Positions 18,058 through 26,307 of a stretch of DNA of 64,000 bases are shown here, piece after piece. The stretch is from Paenibacillus pectinilyticus (GTDB lineage: Bacteria > Bacillota > Bacilli > Paenibacillales > NBRC-103111), in assembly GCF_001700435.1 (NCBI RefSeq), contig NZ_LYPC01000014.1, positions 992,001 through 1,056,000 on the forward strand, in the 5' to 3' direction. The stretch's first letter is position 1, and each line of letters begins with the position of its first letter. A program made the position numbers and the translations under genes. The notes beneath the pieces are model-generated. The model searched no databases. It saw only the letters and a list, made by a program, of their open reading frames with translations, and was not told the origin of the DNA.

Positions 18058-20121
18058 ATGCGTACCCTTCGGCAAGTATTCCCAAAGTTGCAAGTATCGT
18101 TACGATCGACGGGTGCTTCAATTTTTGTAGTGATCCTGTTATTGATCTTGAGCACGGTTATCTTTCTAAGTACGATGAATTACCAAACAACGAAGTCCAT
18201 CCTGCAAAATGAAGTGGGCAAATTGGTCCAGCAAATGATCACCTTAATTAGTTATAAGTTAGATGTCAGCTTAACGAATGATGTATCGCTTTCAAGTGAA
18301 TTATTCTCGGATAGCACCGTGTTGAAACAACTTTCTGACTACAGCTTGGGGGATGAATCTATTTCGTTTGCTGGAGGGCTTGCCACAGAGAATACATTCA
18401 AAAAGTATATGGCCTCCCAACCGCAATTACAAAGTATGAGCTGGATACCGCTGCAAGACGGTAAACTGGTTTTATCAACAGAACGGCAATTGAAAAGGGA
18501 ACAAGTGATTGACCAAGCGTGGTTTAAGAAGACGGTGGAAAAGGCTGGAGAAGCCGTGTGGTTTCAGCCGCACCCGGGAGGTATTGTCAGTCAAAACGGA
18601 GATCTTCTGTTTGGTTATAGCAGATTTCTTTCTAAGACGATATCTGGAGCAAAAACAGACTATGTGCTCGTCGTTGAGTTTCAAGCGAAGTCACTGCTCA
18701 AGGAATTAACCGCCGTGACGATTACGGATCATACCCAGATGTTAATCGTGAATCGAGCAGGCAGCGTCTTGCTGTCAACCGCATCTTCTACCCCCTCGTC
18801 CGAGCCCCTGGCTGGGATAACTGGTGATCGTTTCCAATCGGAATTAGGCAGTTTTTCTTTAAAAGAAGATCGAGCATCCAACTATTTGGCCTATCAACAC
18901 TCTCCAATTGCCGATTGGTATGTCGTCTCCAAGACGCCGACCAGCGATTTGATCAAAAACGCCCAAAGCTTTAAAAATTGGGCCATCCTTGTGTCAGCGA
19001 TCGCGTTCATAGCGTCGATTATTGTCTCTCTATTCTTGGCTGCGCGCATTGGCAAACCATTAGCTAAGCTTCGTCAACTGATGCAGCTTGGCGCAGATGG
19101 CAATCTTACGGGTCGCATGAAGGTCATAGGCCATAATGAAATAAGCGTAGTTAGTGAAGATTTTAATACCATGCTGGAGAACATCTCTACGATGGTTACC
19201 CAAAGTAGTCGCAGCGCACTCGACATGGCTCATATCTCGGTTGCGATGACGGGGAGAGTCGAAGTGAATGTAACGGCCTCAGACAATATCTTTGAAGCCA
19301 TCACGGAGGTGGCAGCGGGGGCAGAAGGCATGGCTGCGGAAGCAGAGAAGGGCCAGCAGGTCATGAGGGAAGTGAAGCATCAAATCGAGGAGTCCAACGC
19401 AGTTCATCGGCTCATGATAGCTTCCGTTCAGCAGGTGAACGACATTTCGGATGAAGGGATGACCTTCTTGAATGAGCTTCGACAAAGTTCTGACAGCACG
19501 GAGCAAATCGGGCAAGAGGCCGTTGCCCAAACGGAGACGCTCCTTCAAGGGATTTCCTCGATTCATCGTGTATTAGCACAGCTAATCGTATTTACGAAGC
19601 AAACGCATATACTTGCGTTGAATGCTACGATTGAAGCAGCAAGAGCTGGGCAGCATGGCAAGGGTTTTCACGTTATCGCGATGGAGACCAAACAACTGGC
19701 CGAGAGCTCGCGTTCTTTTATTCAGGAAGCCAATAGCTTGGTTGAAGCTGTCGTCCAGGATGTTAAAAAATCGGCCAAACTCAATCATGACATGTACGAA
19801 ATTGTACGAGAGCAGGTTCAATTTGCTTTCGAGACGGAGCGCGTGTTTGTCCAAGTCAAGCAGCTTATGGAGGATTCGCAGGCCAAAATCTTCATGCTTG
19901 GCGAGGCGTTGAAGCAAGTGGATGAGCGGCAAGGCGTGCTGTCCGAAAGTGTTACTTCCATTGCCAGCATCGCTGATCAGTTCTCAGCTATTTCAACTGT
20001 CGTGGCAGAAAAGAGCCGTAATCAATTCGTAACCTCACAAGCCTTGTTCGAAAATGCCAAGCAACTAGAGCATATTTCGGAGGAATTGGAAAGGTCTATG
20101 AACAAGTTTGTCTTGAAGTAA
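18058..20121 (+). CDS. Methyl-accepting chemotaxis protein, divergent signalling tip
   Basis: This 687-residue receptor has an N-terminal membrane helix (about 19-40), an extracellular Cache-like sensor with a final YQHSPIADWYVVSKTP segment, a second helix (about 307-330), a HAMP region (FLAARIGKPLAKLRQL) and a long cytoplasmic coiled coil. The signalling hairpin reads ILALNATIEAARAGQHGKGFHVIAMETKQLAE, recognisable but altered from the usual LALNAAIEAARAGE.G.GFAVVA.EVR.LA. I start at ATG 18058, preceded by GAGGAG; the earlier ATG at 18001 lies in the upstream terminator. Lying among polysaccharide genes, it may steer movement toward the released sugars; the ligand is unknown. Confidence 0.85.
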   Translation: MRTLRQVFPKLQVSLRSTGASIFVVILLLILSTVIFLSTMNYQTTKSILQNEVGKLVQQMITLISYKLDVSLTNDVSLSSELFSDSTVLKQLSDYSLGDESISFAGGLATENTFKKYMASQPQLQSMSWIPLQDGKLVLSTERQLKREQVIDQAWFKKTVEKAGEAVWFQPHPGGIVSQNGDLLFGYSRFLSKTISGAKTDYVLVVEFQAKSLLKELTAVTITDHTQMLIVNRAGSVLLSTASSTPSSEPLAGITGDRFQSELGSFSLKEDRASNYLAYQHSPIADWYVVSKTPTSDLIKNAQSFKNWAILVSAIAFIASIIVSLFLAARIGKPLAKLRQLMQLGADGNLTGRMKVIGHNEISVVSEDFNTMLENISTMVTQSSRSALDMAHISVAMTGRVEVNVTASDNIFEAITEVAAGAEGMAAEAEKGQQVMREVKHQIEESNAVHRLMIASVQQVNDISDEGMTFLNELRQSSDSTEQIGQEAVAQTETLLQGISSIHRVLAQLIVFTKQTHILALNATIEAARAGQHGKGFHVIAMETKQLAESSRSFIQEANSLVEAVVQDVKKSAKLNHDMYEIVREQVQFAFETERVFVQVKQLMEDSQAKIFMLGEALKQVDERQGVLSESVTSIASIADQFSAISTVVAEKSRNQFVTSQALFENAKQLEHISEELERSMNKFVLK

Positions 20122-20125
20122 AAGG

Positions 20126-20163
20126 AGGATGCAGATCGAGACTGGCTCGTACTGCATCCTTTT
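20126..20163. terminator. Bidirectional terminator between convergent genes
   Basis: AGGATGCAG (20126-20134) pairs with CTGCATCCT (20152-20160), with T's after it on the + strand and A's before it. It serves the chemoreceptor gene and possibly the convergent gene ending at 20172. Confidence 0.8.
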
Positions 20164-20171
20164 GTATTACA

Positions 20172-23100
20172 CTATGGGCCTAAAGTAATCGAAGGAAGTA
20201 CAGTATTCTGCGCGGGTAAACGATCTGTGAGCGAATCATTTTTGATATAGCCGATGCGGATCACAGCTCCCTGTGTAACGCCTAATGTGGCGTAAGGAAC
20301 CGTTAGTTCTACTGTGGTAGCATTGCGTTCAAATTCCAGTGAGGTGCCCGTAGTTGCCAGATTTTTGACGTTACTCCAAGACCACCCGCCACCCAGGTTT
20401 TTGTAAACAATATTGTTCTCAATCATATATTCGGCGCCGCTTTTACTCCCCGTATTCGTCCATCCAGCGGCATTGTACCCCGTGAGAGGGTTGTTATCCG
20501 TGTCGATGAAGAATTGACCTTTGACATTCATACCCGTACCTTGAAGGAGCAGTTTGAGATTTCCGCCAGCACTTGTCGCTTGTAACACTTGAACCGTCGA
20601 TGATCCGGATGCTAAAAGGGGAACATTACCCCAATCGCTGGCATTGCCATCAATCACGATCGAGACCGTCGCACTAGGCGTTGCGTTGACCGCAGTGGAT
20701 TTCGAAGATTCTAAACTGCTTGTGTTCACGGCTGAGATTTGATACGCATAGGTCGTGCCATTCGTTAAGCCTGTATCCACATAACTTGGAGACGTGAGTG
20801 GGGTGCTATTCAGCTTCACATTATTCCGATACACATTGTACCCGGAAAGATTAGGTTCTGTATTGGAAGACCATGCCAAGGTTACTTGATTATTGCCTGC
20901 AGTAGCGGTGACACCTGTTGGCGCATTGGGTGCAGTAGGCGCATGTGGGCTAGAAGTGATGGTAGAACTCAACGCAGATTCATTGCCAAGCGTATTGACT
21001 GCAGACACTTGGAAATTGTAAGTCGTACCATTGCTTAGGCCTGTGCGCAAGTAGGTGAGACCGGACACAGGAGTCGTATTCAATTTCACACCATTCTGAT
21101 ACACATTGTACCCTGTTAAGTTGGTTTCCGAATTGGCAGCCCAAGAAAGTGTGACTTGACTGTCACCAGCTACAGCTGCAAGGCCGGTTGGTGCACTAGG
21201 AATCGCTGGAGCAGCTGGAATGGTGAAAGCGATCAAAGATCCTCCGAAATTCGCTGTCCGGAACCACGTCCAGATCGGCTTGCCTGCCAAACTGCTTGGA
21301 AACACATCGCTCGCATTAAATTCAAGCTCAGCTTGTGTTCCGGATTGTTTAAAACGAACAGGCCATCCATTGTTGCTAATCGTGGTTACGGGAAATTTGA
21401 ACACATCCCCTTGCCCCTCAATATGTGGCGCTAGATACGCTTTATTCGCATTTTCAAAATAGATTCGTGCATCCGGTGTTATCGGCCAAGAGACGCCTTG
21501 CCAGCCAGTTGTTCCTTTCTTATCATTGTCAAAATAAATCATCTCGCCAACTAAGTTTAAGGTGGTATTGGCGTCAATCTTCATGAAAAATTTATCATTA
21601 ATAAATTTGGTATAGATTTTGGTAATCCCCTTGGCATTGCTGCCGCTTGGATCATTGAAGATCGGCGTCTCATTCGTCCAATCGGTAAAGAGACCGTCGT
21701 TTTCGAAGCCACTGTACAGATCAGTTGCATGGACACCTGCTAAGGATGGAGCAGCGTAGGTGGACCCTTTGGCATCTAACCAAGCTTTGGCATTGCCATA
21801 GAAGTTGGTGAAATTCGTAGCGCCACTAACGTCATACCCCATGTAGTGACTAACATCCACAACTTGGTGCATCCATTTGTCCGTGGAAGCAGAAGGGATG
21901 GTGAAATCGCAAATAATGACATTAAATCCGTCATCTTGATTCGCCTGTGCATTGATATAGTCCTGCCAGAACCCGCCGAAGTTGTCGCGATTCCGATAGG
22001 TGGATGAGGCCGGGTTGGTGTTCCAATTCGCAGCGAATGCGGTATTTTCATCGTAGAATTTGGACCCGCTTGTGATGTAAGGATTGTAATACCACGACTC
22101 CGTGAGGAGGATATTAATGGCTTTTCGATATCTTACAGCGAATTGCGAGGTACCTTCATCTGGATTAAAGTACCAATAAGCGCGGTTGGCAGCGACAACT
22201 TTGGAGGGATCTACAGCTTTAACGGCTTCAACGAGCTCAACCATGCCTTGGGCCGTGAACCCGAAATTGCCTCGGGGTCCCCAACTTGTTGTCGGTCCTG
22301 CGCCGCCGACAGGGTCAGGGGTATCGACCGTATCCAAAAAGACACCGTCATATGCAACATCATGCTCTAATTTATCCGTCATAAAGGTGATGAGCTTCTT
22401 CCAAGATGGATCTCCCCCGTTGATGTAGCCGCCGCCATAAGTCAGATTGGTATCGGGACTGCTATCGCCATTCTTCCAGTAACCACCATATATATACCGA
22501 GAATCTGTAATCCAATTGGCAGTGGCGCCTTGTTGGTCCAGATACCAAGGCATGAGCCCGCTATTTCGCCATTGCAGCAAGCTTCCCGTCGAGGAGTAAT
22601 CACTTGCGATGGACATGTTTGCATAATTGTTGTAGCCGGCATTATAAGTTCCGTCGGGGATGGCGCCATTTTCCACGTTGATATATTGCCCTTGTGCGTT
22701 ATAATTCCAAGGGTTTGGACCATGTAAAGGGCCGCTTGGACCGCTGTAGTTGGCTGGAAGAAGTCCGACATCCTTCCCATTTTGAATAGTCATAGAGCCC
22801 GTAAAACCTGTAAAAACGCTGCTCGTAAGAAGCTCTCCGACGGAAATATAGGCCAGAACAATGACATCGTCCGCGGTACCCAATATGCCGTCTGTGCCAC
22901 GCTTAATTTCATTCACCTGATTAGCCGTAAACGTTTCCAAATAATATTGACCTTTGTCAACGTTAATGATGCGAATCGTGGGCTCCAAAATAACTAAATT
23001 ATACGTCTTAAGCGTGTCTAGCTGCGATTGCGTTGCGGTGTTCGTACCATACCAGATGGTAACACGGCTTTTCTCATTGAGACCTGGGACTTTGCCGTAA

Positions 23101-23234
23101 AAGGCATCCTTGCCAATTTGGATCGGTGCAGCTGAGGCTTGCTTGGGCAGCATAAGTGAGGCAGCAACGAATAGCCCTAGCATCAAGATGAGTAAGACGG
23201 ACCGAACGTGACGTTGGTAATTCCACAACATCAT
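20172..23234 (-). CDS. Secreted GH114-like endo-polygalactosaminidase homologue with two FnIII domains and CBM-like domains
   Basis: The precursor has 1020 residues. The frame opens at 23249, but AAGGAG of the ribosome site lies inside those first codons and fits ATG 23234 (protein starting MMLWNYQRH). A long signal peptide ends near ASA. The barrel (about 40-460) has VILEPT, VLAYISVGE and YDGVFLDTVDTPDP, the pattern of GH114 (endo-alpha-1,4-polygalactosaminidase) and TM1410-like proteins. A beta domain (about 480-670) with a FTDW/DNDKKGTTGW motif follows, then two fibronectin type III domains (about 675-855) and a C-terminal domain (855-1020) starting IVIDGNASDW, shared with the proteins at 11868 and 16473. 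It is divergent from the AraC gene at 23375, its likely regulator. Activity on galactosamine polymers is inferred from the family. Confidence 0.8.
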   Translation of the reverse strand: MMLWNYQRHVRSVLLILMLGLFVAASLMLPKQASAAPIQIGKDAFYGKVPGLNEKSRVTIWYGTNTATQSQLDTLKTYNLVILEPTIRIINVDKGQYYLETFTANQVNEIKRGTDGILGTADDVIVLAYISVGELLTSSVFTGFTGSMTIQNGKDVGLLPANYSGPSGPLHGPNPWNYNAQGQYINVENGAIPDGTYNAGYNNYANMSIASDYSSTGSLLQWRNSGLMPWYLDQQGATANWITDSRYIYGGYWKNGDSSPDTNLTYGGGYINGGDPSWKKLITFMTDKLEHDVAYDGVFLDTVDTPDPVGGAGPTTSWGPRGNFGFTAQGMVELVEAVKAVDPSKVVAANRAYWYFNPDEGTSQFAVRYRKAINILLTESWYYNPYITSGSKFYDENTAFAANWNTNPASSTYRNRDNFGGFWQDYINAQANQDDGFNVIICDFTIPSASTDKWMHQVVDVSHYMGYDVSGATNFTNFYGNAKAWLDAKGSTYAAPSLAGVHATDLYSGFENDGLFTDWTNETPIFNDPSGSNAKGITKIYTKFINDKFFMKIDANTTLNLVGEMIYFDNDKKGTTGWQGVSWPITPDARIYFENANKAYLAPHIEGQGDVFKFPVTTISNNGWPVRFKQSGTQAELEFNASDVFPSSLAGKPIWTWFRTANFGGSLIAFTIPAAPAIPSAPTGLAAVAGDSQVTLSWAANSETNLTGYNVYQNGVKLNTTPVSGLTYLRTGLSNGTTYNFQVSAVNTLGNESALSSTITSSPHAPTAPNAPTGVTATAGNNQVTLAWSSNTEPNLSGYNVYRNNVKLNSTPLTSPSYVDTGLTNGTTYAYQISAVNTSSLESSKSTAVNATPSATVSIVIDGNASDWGNVPLLASGSSTVQVLQATSAGGNLKLLLQGTGMNVKGQFFIDTDNNPLTGYNAAGWTNTGSKSGAEYMIENNIVYKNLGGGWSWSNVKNLATTGTSLEFERNATTVELTVPYATLGVTQGAVIRIGYIKNDSLTDRLPAQNTVLPSITLGP

Positions 23235-23374
23235 AAACCACTCCTTCATTCAATTTAGTCGTCAACCATCTTTCACTATAAGTTACCCGCAGCGGGATTC
23301 GAATAGATAAAAACCATCCGTACATGGACACTTTCGTGATGCTTCACAATGAATGTGATAGAGGGGAGAGTCAG

Positions 23375-24241
23375 ATGGAAAATCAGGTATTCGCATTGGA
23401 CTTCAATCCATGGTGTGGGAATGGCGAGGCCGTGGTGTTATTTAGCGGCGAGCATCAGACAGAAGCATGTCAAGAAAGGGGACCGCAGGTGCTGGATTAT
23501 TATTTGATGCATCTCGTTCTTAGTGGGAAAGGGAGATTTCAAACGAGAGGGAATACATTTGAGCTGCGAGCGGGGCAATGCTTTTTCATTTTCCCGAATG
23601 AGCTGACGAGTTATGCGGCGATGCCGGATGATCCATGGCATTATCGCTGGGTTGGATTTACAGGATCACGAGTGCAGCACATTTTAACCTCAATTGGTGT
23701 GACGCCTCATCATCCCGTGATTCATCTCAGTCATCTTCAACATGCCAAGTATCTGTGCACCCAAATTCAAGCCACTTTGAACCGTGGGGCAGCCTATTGT
23801 GATCTAGAGGCAACAGGTTATTTGCTCTTACTGTTCGCCGCATGCGGCCCTATCCGATCGATGGAGGGGGAAGATAAGCTTGCTTTGGTGAAACGACACA
23901 TCCAAAAACAAGTAAGAGAGGCCATTCATGTATTGCATGAGCGTATGCCCGAGAAGGTTTCAATTGCTGAAATAGCGCTGAAAGCTGGTTATAACCCCTC
24001 GCATTTCTCGAAAATGTTTAAAAGCTGCACGGGCATGACGCCGAACACGTATCTTTTGCAGCTTCGCATGGAGCATGCGAAGCTGCTTTTGAAGAAAACG
24101 TTAACGATTCAAGAAATAGCTTCTCAAGTCGGATACGAGGATCCGCTTTATTTCTCAAGAAGATTTAAAGCGTATTTCGGATTCCCGCCTAACGTTTATC
24201 GGAAAATGCACGAAATGGCAGATAGCTATCACTTATTATAA
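23375..24241 (+). CDS. AraC family transcriptional regulator with N-terminal cupin-like sensor
   Basis: The protein has 288 residues: an AraC-type ligand-binding beta-barrel (about 1-150, with HLVLSGKGRF, LRAGQCFFIFPNE and HYRWVGFTG) and a C-terminal pair of helix-turn-helix units (VSIAEIALKAGYNPSHFSKMFK and LTIQEIASQVGYEDPLYFSRRFK, ending PNVYRK). The frame extends to 23324, but ATG 23375 is preceded by GGGGAGAG and gives the usual family N-terminus. It is divergently oriented, about 140 bases from the secreted GH114-like gene, so local control of that gene by a sugar is plausible. The effector is not identifiable. Confidence 0.88.
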   Translation: MENQVFALDFNPWCGNGEAVVLFSGEHQTEACQERGPQVLDYYLMHLVLSGKGRFQTRGNTFELRAGQCFFIFPNELTSYAAMPDDPWHYRWVGFTGSRVQHILTSIGVTPHHPVIHLSHLQHAKYLCTQIQATLNRGAAYCDLEATGYLLLLFAACGPIRSMEGEDKLALVKRHIQKQVREAIHVLHERMPEKVSIAEIALKAGYNPSHFSKMFKSCTGMTPNTYLLQLRMEHAKLLLKKTLTIQEIASQVGYEDPLYFSRRFKAYFGFPPNVYRKMHEMADSYHLL

Positions 24242-24265
24242 ACCTATTCCTAGAAAGAGGTTTTT
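24240..24265 (+). terminator. Probable terminator of the AraC gene
   Basis: AAACCT and AGGTTT arms around a 12-base loop, followed by T's, immediately at the stop codon. The stem is short. Confidence 0.5.
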
Positions 24266-24369
24266 CCAAGGTTTCTTCATTCATGGCTGCCAACTTTCAT
24301 GTCTTGCTATCCCCCTCGAGCTTCTATTATCCTTAAGATAGACAAAGAGCGTAATAAAAGGCAAGGTTC

Positions 24370-24413
24370 GCAAGAATGTCCCGTTTCGAGCTATGCTCCG
24401 GTGATTCTATAAT
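24370..24413 (+). promoter_or_regulatory. Activator-type promoter of the solute-binding protein gene (TGTCCC element plus -10)
   Basis: GCAAGAATGTCCCGTTTCG with TGTCCC at 24377-24382, then 25 bases to TATAAT (24408-24413) and no recognisable -35 box. The same arrangement precedes the permease operon at 34309 and, on the - strand, the gene at 26308, which suggests one shared activator, probably the YesN-like regulator at 32616. Confidence 0.65.
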
Positions 24414-24460
24414 GAAAACGTATCCACTATGAATAAAGGGCCAACGAGGGGGAAATGAAA

Positions 24461-26167
24461 ATGAATCATGGGAAAAAGTACGGGGCAGTCTCAGTAGGTT
24501 CAATTATGTTGTTATCGCTCATCGCAAGCGCGTGCAGCAATTCGACTGATCAACCAGAAGCATCCAAATCTGCAACAGCAACGGTGAGTCCAACAGCAGC
24601 TTCAACGGCGGCGGTGGCCGTAGATCCATTAGGGAAATATGATCCACCGATTGAGGTGACCACGGTTCGCTCTGTAGATGCTACGTTTAAGTATGCGGCT
24701 GGTGATTCGATCGACAGTAATATCTGGACCAAAATTTTTGAGCAAGATTACGGCATTAAAGTGAAAAATACGTGGGCAGTTGATGGCACACAATATCATC
24801 AAAAGTTGAATGTATCGATCGCATCCGGCGATATTCCTGATTTTCTCGAGGTTAATAAGGAAGAAATGAAGCGTTTATCGGATGCAAGGATGCTTGAGGA
24901 CTTAACTAAGATTTGGGAGCAATACAGCTCACCATTTTTGAAAAGCATGCTGAATCAAGATGGTGGTGTCGGACTTAAAGCAGCTTCCATTGACGGCAAA
25001 CTGTATGGGATTCCTCATACGTTCAGCAACGGAGGGATTAGTACAGCAGAAATGATTTACGTGCGTACCGATTGGCTGCAGAAGCTGAATTTGCCTGAGC
25101 CGAAAACGATGGATGATGTATTCAAAATTGCAACGGCTTTTGCCAAACAAGATCCAGACGGTAACGGGAAAGCAGATACGATCGGGCTTGCCGTGAATAA
25201 TAATTTCTGGGATTACGGACACGGTTCACTGCGTGGATTCTTTAACGGCTATCATGCTGAAAGCGATATTTTCATCAAAAATGCAGCGGGCAAGCTCGTC
25301 TATAGTTCCATTCAACCGGAAATGAAAGCACCTTTGAAGAAACTACAGGAACTCTATAAAGATGGCGTCATTGATAAGGAGTTCGGCGTTAAGCCGCCAG
25401 CCAAAATTCAAGAAGATGTAGCAGCAGGTCGAGTTGGGCTCGCTTATGGCTACGTGTCAGATGGTGGTTTTATCCAAAAGGAAAATCATACGAAGGATCC
25501 GAAAGCACAGTGGAGAGCGTATCCGATCGTTTCGATTGACAGCCAGCCAGCTTCACCGCAGCTTTTCGATACAGCAAATACCTTCTATGTGGTTAAAAAG
25601 GGAGCTAAGCATCCTGAGGCTGCGATTAAACTAGCCAATATTTATATCAATCGTTTCTACGAGAAATCGTATGCACCTGATCCTAACCCTTTCATTACGG
25701 ATGCCAAAACAGGCATTATGGCGGCGAAATATGCGCCAGTCACGATGGATGCGCTTAACACGAATTTGGATGCTTACCATCAAGTGCAAGATGCCCTTAA
25801 GAAAGGGGATGGCAGTAAGCTTGGCTTCCCAGCTAGTGTCCATTTCGATCGCATGACGAAGTTTAAAGCCGGTGATGATTCCATGTGGTTTGCCAACATG
25901 GTTATGGGTGATGGTGGCAGCTATAGTGTTATCGATCAGTATAACAATGCGAAGCTTGGGCAGTACAATCAATTCCTGGCTCCAGCTACACCGACTATGG
26001 CTGAGAAGCTGCCGACGCTAAAGAAGAAAGTCGCTGAAACGTTCACGAAGATCATTATGGGGGATTCACCTATCGATGATTTCGACAAGTTTGCTGATGA
26101 ATTCCAAAAGCTTGGCGGAGATAAGATCGAGCAAGAAGTGAACGATTGGTACGCGAAAAACAAATAG
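24461..26167 (+). CDS. Extracellular solute-binding lipoprotein, LplA/LipO-like
   Basis: The precursor has about 568 residues with a lipobox ending IASAC, an Ala/Thr/Ser linker and a long binding-protein fold (YDPPIEVTTVRSV, IPDFLEVNKEEMKRL, LYGIPHTFSNGG, YVRTDWLQKLNLPEPKTMDD) of the kind paired with LplB/LplC permeases. ATGs lie at 24455 and 24461; the GAGGGGG tract ends two bases before the first, so the second is better placed. The gene is single, with its own terminator, but its promoter motif matches that of the permease operon about 10 kb downstream, so the transporter appears split into two transcription units with common control. The ligand is probably an oligosaccharide released by the GH51-like enzyme next door. 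Confidence 0.88.
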   Translation: MNHGKKYGAVSVGSIMLLSLIASACSNSTDQPEASKSATATVSPTAASTAAVAVDPLGKYDPPIEVTTVRSVDATFKYAAGDSIDSNIWTKIFEQDYGIKVKNTWAVDGTQYHQKLNVSIASGDIPDFLEVNKEEMKRLSDARMLEDLTKIWEQYSSPFLKSMLNQDGGVGLKAASIDGKLYGIPHTFSNGGISTAEMIYVRTDWLQKLNLPEPKTMDDVFKIATAFAKQDPDGNGKADTIGLAVNNNFWDYGHGSLRGFFNGYHAESDIFIKNAAGKLVYSSIQPEMKAPLKKLQELYKDGVIDKEFGVKPPAKIQEDVAAGRVGLAYGYVSDGGFIQKENHTKDPKAQWRAYPIVSIDSQPASPQLFDTANTFYVVKKGAKHPEAAIKLANIYINRFYEKSYAPDPNPFITDAKTGIMAAKYAPVTMDALNTNLDAYHQVQDALKKGDGSKLGFPASVHFDRMTKFKAGDDSMWFANMVMGDGGSYSVIDQYNNAKLGQYNQFLAPATPTMAEKLPTLKKKVAETFTKIIMGDSPIDDFDKFADEFQKLGGDKIEQEVNDWYAKNK

Positions 26168-26176
26168 GAAGAGGAT

Positions 26177-26221
26177 AGCTACCCTGGAAGTAGAGAAATC
26201 TACGGAAGGGGTAGTTTTTTT
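26177..26221 (+). terminator. Terminator of the solute-binding protein gene
   Basis: CTACCC and GGGGTAG arms flank a region with an inner GTAGA/TCTAC pairing, followed by seven T's. Confidence 0.75.
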
Positions 26222-26242
26222 GTGACTATCTCCACAATGGAA

Positions 26243-26285
26243 AAAGCAGGCTACCCCCTCAATCAAAGAGAGGATAGCCTGCTTT
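26243..26285. terminator. Terminator for the convergent gene 26308-30522
   Basis: AAAGCAGGCTA (26243-26253) and TAGCCTGCTTT (26275-26285) form a perfect 11-bp stem with A's before it (T's on the - strand). Confidence 0.82.
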
Positions 26286-26307
26286 GTTCTATACCGTTCG
26301 TCTCATC

